A stretch of DNA of 64,000 nt from Nectonema munidae (GCA_030549495.1 JAUIRK010000867.1:186001-250000), one strand, 5' to 3'; counted from the first letter of the stretch, positions 46,301 to 55,960 are shown. Notes: generated by a model not told the origin, from the letters alone. Numbers and translations are program-made.

Positions 46301-48241
46301 GAAATTCTAGAATGTGCAAAAAATATTTTTGATAAAATTTTTTCTCATTATTCGGAGCATGGAACTGTTATGCAAGAAAGCCAAATTCAAGTCGAATCTG
46401 TTGATGAGTTTGAAGAAGAATCTCTAACTCAAAGTTTAAATAGAGAAATTAAAGAATTCATGTATGATAAAAAAGAAGAAAAAGTTAGTACAATAGAAGA
46501 AGAACTACAGATGTTCAAACAAAACAAAAATTTTGATTTATCAGAATCAATGCAACTGTTAAAAAATTCTCTTTTATGCATCCAACCAACTTCTTGTCAA
46601 TGCGGAAGAATTTTATCTCCAAAACGATTGAGTTTAAAAAACGAAACTTTAAATGCTCTTGTTTTTTTAAAAAGTTATTTTACTAATAAAACAAAATATT
46701 TTTTTCGTAATATATTTTTAACTTTTCGAAATTTTCCTCGAGAATCATATATTTTTTTTCTCGTTTCTCGAGAATTAAATTTTATCGGAAAATCAGAAAC
46801 TAGTGCCACTGTCTGTAAAAATTTAGCATTTTAGAGAAAACAAAAATATACGTATTGTGATCCAGAAGACTCACCCTCTCACACCTAAATATCCAGAGTT
46901 TAAGGCCATGCTTTTGAAAACGAATCGTTTGCTTATCTTTTAAAATGAGTTTATATATATATAACTGAAAGCCGTCGATTTTGTTTTATTGGACACTAGA
47001 GCTTATATTGGTCTTAAAGGATTAACAAATATTGATTTATGTAGGGCAGTTAAAAGTCAATTAAATCAACTTTTGAATTCTACTAGCGTGTAAAAGAATT
47101 TCAATTTTTTAAATCAACAAGAGTCAACTTTTGATTAATAGGTGAACTTTGTAATAGTCCATTTTTTGTACGTAATCTGGATTTGGTAAATATTTCAGAA
47201 GTTAAAGAAAGAGTAAGTATTTTTGGAATCGCTTTTATATACTGAAGAGTTCACAAATCAACTAAAAAATGATTGAAAATCGAATGGTACCATGAAAAGT
47301 GCTCTTGTGTTGATATAGAAATATCGAATTTGAAATGATGTATGTGGGGGGCTAAATGGAAAAAGGAATTAATAAAAACAAAAGCATAAGCATATGAAAA
47401 ACAGAAGCATATCCACGCGTATATATATGCTCTTCTCCATCACATGCAACAGGCGGAGGAGTGCTTAAAAAGCTTTCCTTTGTCTAAAAAGCACGCCTTT
47501 TCAAAAGAGAATACAATAGTTAAAAAAAGTGATTATAGAATTATTTTTTAGAAATAAAAGCATTTTTTTGAAGTTGTTAGGTCAATTTTTGAAGGATTTA
47601 TAGATCAACTTTTGATGCCCCTAAGAGTGTGTACTCTTTTATTTGTTTTGCGAATCGCCTAATAGCATATTGGTTTAGATCAGTCATTTCCTACATCTCT
47701 TCTTCGGTGCCAGTGTTTGCGTTGGAGACCATTGAAAGCTCGGACCGAATCAACATTTACGACGACTGCGATGCTTTCACTCTCTCCTGCTTCTACGAAT
47801 TCTCTCTCGCTTCTATCGTGTACTATACGCTCAAGGAAGGTGCTACGAGTGAGCAAAGTTCTCGAATGACTTCCATGGACAACGCAACCAAAAATGCAGG
47901 TAAACTTCCCTTTTTACCGGCTATACCACTCTTTCTCAGGTTTAAGTATTTCAGTGTATGCGTGTCTAATGTCAATGTGTATGCAGTATATATGTATTTA
48001 TGGGTAAACGTTTTTTTGTCTAAGACGTTTCTCCTCTACTCCTAACAGTGACAATTCATTTCTAAACTTTTACACATTAAGGCCCATAAAGATCTCTAGG
48101 ATGCCATTCCATTTTCAAAAAATTTTTTTTTTGTGTTTAGGAGAAATGATATCATCGTTGGCCTTGCAATTTAATAGAACACGACAAGCTGTCATCACGA
48201 GAGAACTCATTGAAATCATATCTGGAGCTGCCGCTGTTTGA
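40304..48241 (+). CDS. ATP5F1C: ATP synthase F1 subunit gamma, mitochondrial (six exons mapped; first exon missing)
   Basis: Encodes the central rotor stalk of mitochondrial F1Fo ATP synthase, which turns inside the alpha3-beta3 head to drive ATP synthesis. Exons: 40304-40338, 44582-44713, 44769-44967, 45029-45172, 47679-47899, 48141-48241. All junctions are GT-AG and every phase fits, giving 276 residues to a TGA. Landmarks are the mature N-terminus RNMATLKE, the N-terminal helix [33 protein letters not shown], and the C-terminal signature [14 protein letters not shown]. That last motif fits the PROSITE gamma pattern [IV]-T-x-E-x2-[DE]-x3-G-A-x-[SAKR]. Length equals the usual mature protein. 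The exon holding the ATG and most of the targeting peptide is not identified. Introns are 4243, 55, 61, 2506 and 241 bp; the two long ones contain transposons. There is no break in the mapped frame, so this looks functional. Confidence 0.95.
40587..40713 (-). mobile_element. tRNA-derived SINE, second copy, in ATP5F1C intron
   Basis: Flanked by gaagtaata at 40578-40586 and 40714-40722. The minus strand carries the B box GGGTTCGAACCCGC and the body AACGGCGCCATTGTGCC. The tRNA-like head is truncated. It lies 249 bases downstream of the mini-exon. Confidence 0.75.
41369..42010. mobile_element. Diverged hAT-like elements in ATP5F1C intron
   Basis: CAGGCGTTTCCAATGTGGTC at 41369 followed by GATATTTATCCCCTGGAGTC matches, inverted, the orphan end at 4788. 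From about 41490 the GTACCCCAATGTGATTTCAA block and TTTGGCTTGTGAGTAAAC match the GGGGCGCACATC family at 23110 and 23491. Two families therefore overlap or are nested here. Right ends and duplications were not resolved. Confidence 0.5.
42466..42575. repeat. Short palindrome-centred inverted repeat
   Basis: GTCGACATATGTCGAC at 42485-42500 is a perfect 16-bp palindrome. TTAACCGGTTATCC (42466) and, inverted, TTAATCCGTTAACG (right side, about 42570) suggest terminal repeats of a very small TTAA-type element. The match is short, so this is tentative. Confidence 0.35.
42793..43055. repeat. Foldback MITE with ~70-bp arms in ATP5F1C intron
   Basis: The arms share AAACAAATTTATTTAAA and, further in, CGAGTCTTTATC (left 42859-42870) with the inverted partner GATAAAGACTCG at right (about 42980-42991). 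Outward pairing (AGAGTAAGTAAAG / CTTTTCTCTTT) continues to about 42793 and 43055. The spacer of about 110 bases is non-coding. Confidence 0.7.
43589..43941. mobile_element. hAT-like MITE, 353 bp, in ATP5F1C intron
   Basis: The left end CAGTGGTCGGGAACCTATGG and the inverted right end CAGAGGCCGGGAACC are a classic hAT MITE pair. Flanks are atttagaa (43581-43588) and atttagag (43942-43949), 7 of 8 matching. The open frame at 43493-43771 spans its left half and is not a gene. Confidence 0.85.
44582..44713 (+). CDS. ATP5F1C: ATP5F1C exon (N-terminal helix)
   Basis: Preceded by TATTTTAAG and followed by the donor GTTTCT. It encodes [20 protein letters not shown] then [20 protein letters not shown] and GAL, the first long antiparallel helix of the rotor. 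The region upstream (44332-44580) has an open frame but no gamma similarity and is intron. Confidence 0.95.
44769..44967 (+). CDS. ATP5F1C: ATP5F1C exon (Rossmann-like domain, first half)
   Basis: Starts after CCGTAG and ends at TTTCCAG before GTAGCT. It encodes [20 protein letters not shown], then [20 protein letters not shown] and the rest to VSLS. The S-DRGLCGA-H segment is a hallmark of the family. The intron before it is only 55 bp. Confidence 0.95.
45029..45172 (+). CDS. ATP5F1C: ATP5F1C exon (globular domain, second half)
   Basis: Lies between TTTCCAG and GTAAGA. It encodes [20 protein letters not shown] then [20 protein letters not shown] and ELFYNKF, corresponding to the gamma segment with a conserved PTF.DAS motif and an (I/L)(Y/F)N.FKS end. 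The preceding intron is 61 bp. Confidence 0.95.
46094..46834 (+). mobile_element. Internally deleted hAT element in ATP5F1C intron 4
   Basis: The left end TAGGTGCCACTTAGAGCTTC and the inverted right end CAGTGGCACTAGTTTCTGA are related. Several TCTCGAGAA motifs lie inside both ends, as in one known style of hAT subterminal repeat. No clean 8-bp duplication is visible. It carries a transposase C-terminal frame. Confidence 0.6.
46259..46834 (+). pseudogene. hAT transposase C-terminal fragment (hATC dimerisation region)
   Basis: A 191-codon open frame. Its first ~95 codons are acidic and weakly conserved ([20 protein letters not shown]). From about residue 98 [20 protein letters not shown] then [20 protein letters not shown] and LKSYF match the hATC motif. 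In intact members this reads ..L..L..I.PTS...ERAFS......R..L...TL..L.FLK... The usual E-R-F-S residues are altered (CGRILSP). The last ~50 codons run into the 3' terminal repeat. The catalytic core is absent. Being intronic in ATP5F1C and in sense orientation, it is not itself a host exon. Confidence 0.7.
47043..47624. mobile_element. MITE with AAAAGTCAA-type ends, intron 4
   Basis: The left end TAGGGCAGTTAAAAGTCAAT and the inverted right end TAGGGGCATCAAAAGTTGAT are related terminal repeats. The same motif (TAGTTAAAAGTCAACC) occurs at 45987 and, inverted, near 49468-49490 next to a hAT transposase fragment. It probably belongs to that hAT family. Candidate duplications gatttatg/agagtgtg match poorly. 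Confidence 0.5.
47679..47899 (+). CDS. ATP5F1C: ATP5F1C exon (start of C-terminal helix)
   Basis: Starts after GGTTTAG and ends before GTAAAC. It encodes [20 protein letters not shown], then [40 protein letters not shown] and [13 protein letters not shown]. The SEQS.RM..MDNA.KNA segment is strongly conserved in gamma subunits. The upstream intron is 2,506 bp. Confidence 0.95.
48141..48241 (+). CDS. ATP5F1C: ATP5F1C terminal exon
   Basis: Starts after GTGTTTAG. It encodes [20 protein letters not shown] then [12 protein letters not shown] and a TGA at 48239-48241. The last residues form the gamma signature at the tip of the C-terminal helix. No clear AATAAA follows within 150 bases, so the transcript end is undefined. 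Confidence 0.95.
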
Positions 48242-48528
48242 TGATATCCCTTTTTCACTTTCTTACGAAGAACTTTGAACTGTGCATTTCCAAAACTTTG
48301 TGCTTATTTTTGTTTAACATATAAATAAGGTTTCTTTTCCTCCCATTATATTTGCAATTTTTACCTCTAATATGCTCCATGAATTTTGTGGAGTGAAAAG
48401 ACAAATGCTAATTCGAAAAAATGAAACAATTTGTCAATGGGATCTATGTTTTGATGCAATTTAACTAATTTTATAACGATGGTTCGTTATTCAGTGGGAG
48501 AAAATATGGACCCCAAAATTTGGAAAAA
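48242..48528. other. ATP5F1C 3' flank
   Basis: Presumed 3' UTR and flank. ATAAATAA near 48320 could act as a weak polyadenylation signal, but this is a guess. Confidence 0.35.
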
Positions 48529-49497
48529 ATTGACTTTTACTCAGAGAAAAAATTGTCTTTATTTACTTTTTAAGTTTCATTGAATTGAACAACTATGAAC
48601 TTGAACACTTTAGAGAAAGTATTGAAAATTATTTCAAAGAATCCAATGACTTTGTAATACAACAACATATAATTAATGACATCTTCTGATTTAAAATTCG
48701 ATCATTTTCTAGCAATTTTTTCAGTTTAGAAAAAGATCTTTCTACTTCTAAAGTTAAAACTTGACGATTTTGTAATTTGGGATAAGTACTGCGAGAGATT
48801 TGAGGGTTTTCCTTATTCATGATTTTATTGATTTCATTTTATTTGAATCTATTTTCAAGATAACTTTTAACGCCACATTCGTCTTAAATGAAATAATGTT
48901 GAAACAAGTAAAGGCATCTTCGACTGAAAAAGTCTCTATGTTGACTTTTTCCGACTAAATCAATGAATCGTGAATATTGTCTAATTTATTATTGTTAGCA
49001 AGTTTTGTCACATATATTTTTTTTTAACAATTTCTTGATATTTGGCAATAAAATATGTAAAAGATGTGAAAAACATGCAATGATAAGTTTGGGAATAAAA
49101 TTCCATAACTTCTGCAGCGGATATATCGTATATAACCGCGTTTGTCGACAAAAAAAATTTATCTTACAAAAAATTTCTTCATGTTTAACCTCAGTCAGAC
49201 AAACTTTACAGTAAAATCTTTTATTAGATTAAAAAAAGCCCAACTATTGTGGAAGTGTTGATATAAAGAAGAAATCATGTATGTATTGCTTATAACAATT
49301 TTAGGCACATTGAATCAAAAAGTGTTAAATATGAAAATTGACCTAAACTCGAAAAATTGACTTTGATTGACTTAAAAATTTGAAATTAGTTCAAAAATAT
49401 TTAGACTAAACAAGTAAAGATCTTCAAAGAGTATTGCCAAACGAAAATAAAAGTTCATTTTATTGACTTTTACTCGTCCTGGGTATTATTAATATTA
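48529..49497 (-). mobile_element. hAT remnant with AAAAGTCAA terminal motif
   Basis: The right end (49463-49497) inverted reads CCCAGGACGAGTAAAAGTCA and then ATAAAATGAACTTTTA. A related TTGACTTTTACTC lies at 48531-48543. A minus-strand hAT C-terminal fragment lies at 48629-48820. The left boundary is uncertain. Confidence 0.45.
48629..48820 (-). pseudogene. hAT transposase C-terminal fragment
   Basis: Minus strand, 63 codons. LTLEVERSFSKLKKLLENDR matches the (S/E)-V-E-R-S-F-S...K..L..(D/N)R core of hATC dimerisation domains. Upstream on the same strand, 48821-49010 carries only weakly readable sequence in other frames. Only the final domain is recognisable; the element is dead. Confidence 0.6.
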
Positions 49498-50699
49498 AGA
49501 GAAGTAATTTCTTTTAATTATATGTTCATAATGAAGGATTGAACCACTCGTCCCTAAACAGTGGGTAACGATCCGTCAGAGCTCACCGAGGTTTAGAAGG
49601 GTGTGCGGGTAATCTTGTCGGAAAAGACTTGAGATAATAATTTTTCATCATTAAATTTTTGGAAGTAATTTTTATTTATCACATTTTTTTTTGTTACTAG
49701 CAAATTTTTACCTCTACACTGGCTTTTCTAACATCAATCCATTATTATAATTTCGTTTAGGTGCTATATCTATCCTATATATATTATATTGCTGCATTGA
49801 AACATATGAAATTGACTTTTAATTTTTAAAATATCATTAAAGTTCGCTTCTAAATCGCTTCATCCAATCAAAAGTAATGCTTTTAAAGGTTCATCACTCA
49901 GTCTTGTTCAAGTTTGACTTTACATTGTTCATTTTTGAAAATATTTATAAACAAACATAAGTTGCGTCAACGAGGGATGTCATACCATCACCAACAAATT
50001 TCTTCAGGTTTTATGATTCAGTTAGGTAAACAACAATAAATATCCGTAAGTTTTTTAACCGTAATTTAAATTGCAATCAAATGGATTCTGAAACAGAAAA
50101 ATTTCATTTTCAACTTTATCCATATCTGAAAAATATTTATTCATATCACAGATATAATTTTTTTAGGAAAATCATGATTAATTCTTGCGGTAATTGTAGA
50201 GCAAAATTATTTGAAACCTTAGAAAGGTGAAAAATCTATTTTTTAAGTGTGTTTCTAATAATAAATGTTTTCTTCGAAATGCTTTGATGAATCCATTAAA
50301 ATCACAAATAAGATTATCTTTTCTTTAAAGTTTTAAATTTAATTCATCCATATCAGATGCAATGCCAACTGGAAATGCTAATTTTGATGGCCAGATAGGA
50401 TGATCGACCAAATGGATTAGCTTTGTTTATTTATTTCATTTAGAAGTGTAAAGAATCGAAATAAAATTTAGAGCGATTTTACTGCTGTGTAAAAAGGCAA
50501 GTCTATCTCAATTCTGAAAAAGGCGATTCTAAAAATAAGATATATCAAAATCCAACCCTTTGTTCATTTTTTTTACTTTTTGGAGACGGAGTGACATTAC
50601 TTGTTCCAATCTCAGTTGCTACTAATACTGACGAAACTATAATAGTTCACTTAGTTCCATCTTTTGGATGATTTAAAAGGAGTTTAGAAATAATTTTTT
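49498..50699. other. Intergenic, nothing firm
   Basis: A more GC-balanced patch at 49545-49620 has no recognisable RNA or protein match. The rest is AT-rich and non-coding. From about 50560 weak LINE-like frames may begin. Confidence 0.35.
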
Positions 50700-51430
50700 A
50701 CCTTTAAAATTTGGTAAGTCAAAAGCGATTTTTTTTTCAAACAGAAAATTTAAAAATAAATATAGATAAAATTGGTATTGAGTTGGTTGCAAAGTTAAAT
50801 TTTTAGATCTATTTCTAACATGAAATTATCATTTGATTTACATTTCAAATAAATTGAAAAACATTTTTCGATTATTGAGGAGATATAAAAATTATTTTGT
50901 TGTGAACGTTAAATTAGTATTATATAAAGCTTTGATACTCCCACATCTTAATAATAGCTAAATAACATAGGGACATAATAATATGAATGAATAATGTGGA
51001 AATTTTGCAAACCTTAAGGATTGTTTTTAACTTGCGATTTAGGATTCGTAGAGCAAGATACTTTGTGAGCAACAATTTGTTAAAAGTTAAGAAGATATAT
51101 TTATATCAACTATCGAAATTTATATATAAATACATATCTGATTTACTCCCCATTTTTGGTAACTGACAAACTTTTGTTTATAAATCACCCATTGTTCTTT
51201 GAGATCTTCAAAAAAGTTTATTATTCGAAGTTCATCTTCAAAAAAGTTTTTAAATGAGGAAGTTTTTCCTTCTATATTCTTTTTGATTTCACAATAAATT
51301 TGTCCTTGTTTATGATCCCTTGCTGTAGAAGAAAAAGTTCAAGGAAGTCACTTAAGTGTAGAGCAATAACCTTTGGAATGATTTTCTAAGTCAAACAAAT
51401 CTTTGTGAATAATATTTTTTTATGTTAAAA
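50700..51430 (+). pseudogene. LINE reverse-transcriptase C-terminal fragment
   Basis: On the + strand, near 50905-50970 VNVKLVLYKALILPHLNNS matches the ..LY.ALI.PHL.Y motif after the RT palm. At 50997-51170 NVEILQTLRIVFNLRFRIRR then ARYFVSNNLLKVKKIYLYQL and SKFIYKYISDLLPIFGN match the following thumb region of CR1/Jockey-type LINEs. Frame changes and stops separate the parts. The catalytic motif is not visible and no clear 3' tail was found. Confidence 0.65.
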
Positions 51431-51834
51431 ATTTTCTTCAATAATTATGAAAGAGAATGTAACTGAAGAATTGTTATATATGTGTAGTTGATAGATTTTA
51501 CAAATGTTTATTATTTCTTTTCTCTCTCCTTTATTTATTTTTTTACGCAAATGATGATGTTTTACTAGGGTTTTTATCCCTGGTAAAGCTATGTGTTTAA
51601 TAGCATCCTTCACAACTCAATACGTCTTCGTGTAGGCTTTTTTCCTTTTTCTAACTTACTTTCAGTTTACTTAATCTTTGGTTTTTTTTAATAAAAATGC
51701 TTAAAATTTTCAACATGTGAAAGTTTATTTTACACTTGATAAATGCAAGTTATCATAATAATAATAATAATGTTTTTACACTCTTTTTTTTACTTGATGA
51801 TAAAGCTCTTTTTTTGTTATTTATTTTAAAAAGA
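51431..51834. other. Intergenic with (ATA)n near 51757-51772
   Basis: AT-rich, no coding motif; one short trinucleotide run. Confidence 0.4.
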
Positions 51835-51955
51835 ATCAAGTGGGTCATCGAAAAGGCATAACTGGACCGCTTGTATCGAAATATGAAAAAAGAAGGCTTG
51901 TTGTGGTATCGAACTCAAAACCTTCAGTAATCAAATCAGAAACAAAAACTTTTCT
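51835..51955 (-). mobile_element. tRNA-derived SINE, third copy, diverged
   Basis: Parallels the copies at 39370 and 40587 (GGCATAACTGGACCGCTTGT and GTATCGAACTCAAAACCTTC on the + strand). The B box is mutated. Target copies are not evident. Confidence 0.6.
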
Positions 51956-52317
51956 ATTGTCTATACATACAATAATTTAAATTTTATTCTTTTGCTTCGA
52001 TCGTGTTTTTGTTTCTGTGGTCACACTGAGGTTTCCCGAAAAACTCGTCGATAGTGCATTTCAATTGCTATGGCCTTAATCCTATTTCTTCACTAAGTTG
52101 GTTCACAAGCGATTACACTATATATTTTTTTTAATCAAAATTAAAATTTACAGTTCATCAATTCAAAATTTCTATCAAAACCATATACTATTATTGTTAG
52201 AAAACTTTTCATAATTTTTGTTTACCCTGTTCTGATCAATAAATTTTTTTTATTAAACTTTCGTTTTGGTTGCTATTTATTTTTAAAACTATTTTGAAAA
52301 ATAACATAATATATACA
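51956..52317. other. Intergenic, nothing recognised
   Basis: No gene or repeat boundary seen. Confidence 0.35.
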
Positions 52318-52496
52318 GAGCCTCAATGGTTGTTAGGGTGTACCTCTCAGCTTAACAGTTGAAGGTCAGGGGTTCGATCCACAAGGCTCCCAACTCTAAA
52401 AACAAATTTACAAAAACTGTGATTAACCATCTTAAGCATAATGTGAGCATATAGCCTTACGGCTTTAAGTGCTTTGATATCTCCAACCAACCAACC
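52318..52496 (+). mobile_element. tRNA-derived SINE of a second family, (AACC)n tail
   Basis: The head folds tRNA-like: GAGCCT at 52318 pairs with AGGCTC about 70 bases later. The A-box-like TGGTTGTTAGG and B box GGTTCGATCC are present. The body contains CATATAGCCTTACGGC and the 3' end is CTCCAACCAACCAACC. No anticodon stem of normal shape forms, so it is a SINE and not a tRNA gene. Confidence 0.75.
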
Positions 52497-52904
52497 GAAT
52501 ATATGTGTGTAAACAATTTGAGTGTTATAAGTTTTTCTTGGTATCATAAACTTCTTGAGGGTTTAATATAAGAAAACACTGTCTCGAATGTATTTTAATT
52601 TTTTTTTGTAAAAAATAATTAAGTTTATTAGTGCAGGGCATATTGCAAGCCGATTTGAGAGATGTTAGCAAATTGGGCTCCGTGCCTTAAATTGATTGGG
52701 CCCCACGCTGAAACTAATTAAAATATACTTGAGGTCTACGGTTTCATAATAAAGAATTTACATTTGGCAATGCTTTCCATTTAAAGCGAGATTGCTAAAT
52801 CTATTGAATTTAAAAATATTTTGAAAGGTTTTACTAGTAAAAAAGATAGACAAGTCTTTTTCTAAAAGAGTAGGTTTATGTAATTACCTAATTTGAACCT
52901 CTTA
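52497..52904. other. Intergenic; possible hAT-like left end at 52634
   Basis: CAGGGCATATTGCAAGCC at 52634 and GGGCTCCGTGCC...GGGCCCCACGC at 52674-52708 recall the GC-rich ends of the 8629 family, but no partner end was found. Confidence 0.3.
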
Positions 52905-53496
52905 ATTAGCATGCTTGTTTCTACAAAGAATCCTAAGTTTTTGGTTTCCTTGTTTGTTTGATACTTGGATTAAATCTAATTCCAGTGTCCATAATTACTA
53001 CACTCGTAGTGCTAATAAAATGCATTTAAAAAGTAGAAAAGCAATTTGTAAGCATTCACCTGAAAGTAGATTAACTAAACTTTGGAATGAACTACTTTAT
53101 AACTTTGCTAACATCACACAAACTGAAAAACTTAAAAAGCATCTTATCAATACATTTGTTTCTCAATACAATCAGGATTGTGCTATTATTGATTGTTTTT
53201 CATGCAATCTTGATACCGCATAACTTACTTATAATATCTTTTAATACATATATTTTACTTCTACATGCATTATATATATATATATATAAATATATATTTC
53301 TTTTTCTTTTTTTTCCCCTTAATTCTCTACAAATTGTATATCATATTTATCTTTGCAAGAAACATTCTTTAAAACACTTTTTTTTGGAATAGTTGGAAAG
53401 ATCAATCAAGCGGTGACAACCTTCTGGTCTTCCGAAGATAAATGTTGGAATGATTTATTATTTCACTTTATCAATAAAGTTCTTCTTCTTCTTCTT
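52905..53496 (+). pseudogene. LINE 3' end with ORF2 C-terminus and (CTT)n tail
   Basis: The frame 52915-53223 contains VHNYYTRSANKMHLKSRKAI and SRLTKLWNELLYNFANITQT then EKLKKHL, typical of the C-terminus of CR1/L2/Jockey-like LINEs (HNY.TR...LWN.L). The 3' UTR ends in TCAATAAAG(TTC)n at 53470-53496. About 590 bp are retained. Confidence 0.75.
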
Positions 53497-53916
53497 AATG
53501 TTAAAAGTTAAATAAACACATTACACCAAGCATTAAATGTCTACTTTTTTGGTTTGTATGTATTTTTATTTATATGAAATATAAACATTGATAAATTTAC
53601 TATTAATAAAAACCTCAGATAATATTCAATATAAGTACAAAATAGAAGTAAATATAAGTCTACTAATTTATGTTACTTATAGACTGATATCGATACAATT
53701 AATTAAACGTTGGGTCAAAATTTGTTATATTTATGGCTTCAATGTTTATGCAAATATAACAATTGTGTATATTAGATGAAGAGTATTGATTTTTACTTCT
53801 TTCAAAATTTTAGATAAAGGTAAGTAGTGTATGTATTTATCATTTATCTGAACAAAGATATATGAATTTTATAAGTAACATCTTGCTTACATTTAGCATT
53901 TTTAGCTCCTCTAATG
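53497..53916. other. AT-rich spacer between two LINE 3' ends
   Basis: The frame at 53588-53779 has no family motif. No repeat ends are visible. Confidence 0.4.
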
Positions 53917-54669
53917 TAAGTAAGTAAGTAAGTTTATTAGGTCTATTAAAAAAATTTTTCGAGGAGAAACATATGCTTCTAGGCTCGAATGGGAAAAAAA
54001 TCTATCATCCTTCCAACTACAATGAGAATTATTGTTTGAATTTTTAAAATACTTCAGTATGAAAAAAAAGAAATGGTGAATCAAATTTAATTGAAGTGAA
54101 ATGATGATAGATTAAAAAAAACCCATGATGAGAGTAAGAAAAGTACAAAAACATATCGAATAAATATATGAATATATAAAATTTTATGATATTGTTGTTG
54201 ATTATATTTTCTGAGGAGTAAGTGTTGAACTTTGGAGATTGAGAGTGGCTTTGATCATTCATGAAGGGAGAAGAGTGCAGGCAATTCTAAATGATAAAAA
54301 CAAAAAAAAGGCAGCGAAAAGAGAGATTATCGTTAAAATAATTATGTAAAAATTAATTACAATACAGATTTGATTCTAAGAAAAAAAAAATATAAATTAT
54401 TATAGGTAAAAAAGAGCGTAGTTTTTTTTGAATGATTTTATATTTTTTAAATAACGAATTTTTAGTGGAATAGTGTTCCATGTAACCATGGAGTTGAAAA
54501 GAAAACAATTACGTCTAGGCATGTTGGGGAAACGCTGTAAGAAAATGTCATTATTTCTCAAGTAGTGAGAATGAATGTTTTCGTTAAAAAAATGTATTTA
54601 GAGAAATGGATTGAATTAAAATTTCTGTATATGAAAGTAGAAGCACTCAAAGACCTTATTTGTTTAACA

Positions 54670-55296
54670 TCTATATTATAATAAGCTAGCGTCTGTGTGT
54701 GTGTGTGTGTCTGTCGCTGGAAGCATTTTGATTGGTTGAAATTATTTATATATGTGTTTTGTGTGTATTTTTATATGGTGTGATGAGTTTGTATGTGTGT
54801 TTGTCGCTTGAAGCATTCTGATTGGTTGAAATTATTTATATGTGTGATGAGTTCATATATCTGTAGTCTGAGTGTCGCTTGAAGCATTCTGATTGGTTGA
54901 AATACCTTTTTTATATGGTGTAATAGAAAAATACACAGAAAAGGTACAAATATTCTAAAAACTCATCACCATACCATATAACACTATCAGCAACTCAAAA
55001 TACACACTACACAGACTCCTATGTTTCGAGCGTAGCCTAAACAATAAAAAACTAGCCGGTCCCGTGGTCGTTTCGAGCGAAGCGAATTTTAATTAGCAAC
55101 TCAAAATACACATTACCCAGAATCCTATGTTTCGAGCGTAGCCTAAACAAAAAAAACTAGCCGGTCCCGTGGTCGTTTTGAGCGAAGCGAATTTGAATTA
55201 GCAACTCAATATACACACTACCCAGAATCCTATGTTTCGAGCGCAGCGAGAAACACTGTTTCGAGCGAAGCGAGAAACGACCACGGGACCGGCTAG
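54670..55296. mobile_element. Non-autonomous Helitron, 627 bp
   Basis: The 5' end is TCTATATTATAATAAGCTAG and the 3' end CCACGGGACCGGCTAG, with host A before and host T after. Helitrons insert between A and T, start with TC and end with CTRR. The 3' region has three copies of a block containing TTTCGAGCG(A/T)AGC and GGTCCCGTGGTCG, one of them inverted, supplying the terminal hairpin. The 5' part has three copies of GAAGCATT(C/T)TGATTGGTTG. No Rep/helicase is encoded. Confidence 0.85.
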
Positions 55297-55960
55297 TCTA
55301 ATATATTGTGTAACTTTTTAATGTCTGCGGAATGGCTGTTCTCAATGAATTTGAGAGCGCGATTTTGCTTAGATTGCAATTTATTAATAAATGTATTATT
55401 ACTAAAAGCCCAAAGAGAGGTACAATATTTTAGTTTAGATTGAAAAAAAGAATGGGAAAAAAGAAGTCTTGAATGAATTGTTAACATATTTCTCACACTA
55501 TATGCAATGCCTATGAAGATTGAGAGATCTCTAATAATTTTATTAAAATGCAATGTAAAAGAAAGGTTAGATTGTAAAATAATTCCTAAATAATTATAAG
55601 AATCTGTTTTTTCAATATTAGTACCCGAAAGAGGGAGATTCAATTGAGAAGAGGAGTGTTGAGAGTTGTATATCATGTATTTAGTTTTATCAAAATTAAT
55701 ATGAAGAAAGTTTTCATTACACGAATTGGAAAATTTATTTAGAAGAAAGTGAAAGTGATTAATACAACTTTTCAAATTAAGATTTCTATAAATCAATCGT
55801 CCGCATAAAAATAAAAAGTGGAATTTAAAGTTTGAAGAGAAAATATATCATTTATATAAAGGTTGAAAAAAAGAGGTGCTAAAATAGAGCCTTGTGGAAC
55901 ACCACTAGTTATAGATTTAATTTCGGATTTTTTACCATTATCTTAATGTAATGTGCAATC
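55293..55960 (-). pseudogene. LINE reverse transcriptase, palm and thumb
   Basis: On the minus strand KSITSGVPQGSILAPLFF then NLYINDI is the conserved GVPQGS motif. FYFYADD is the catalytic motif, with both Asp present but an in-frame stop immediately after. The 167-codon frame at 55796-55293 follows with INFDKTKYMIY, YNYLGIILQSNLSF and KYCTSLWAFSNNTFINKLQ then SKQNRALKFI. This order is usual for Jockey/CR1-like RTs. The frame is cut by the Helitron at its C-terminal end. Confidence 0.8.

Noticed and set aside
52318-52390. Possible functional tRNA gene
   Set aside because: The acceptor and B box are present but the anticodon arm does not form normally, and a SINE body with an AACC tail follows.
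55005-55296. GC-rich repeated blocks as a separate satellite
   Set aside because: They are multiple copies of the Helitron 3' end block lying inside one Helitron.
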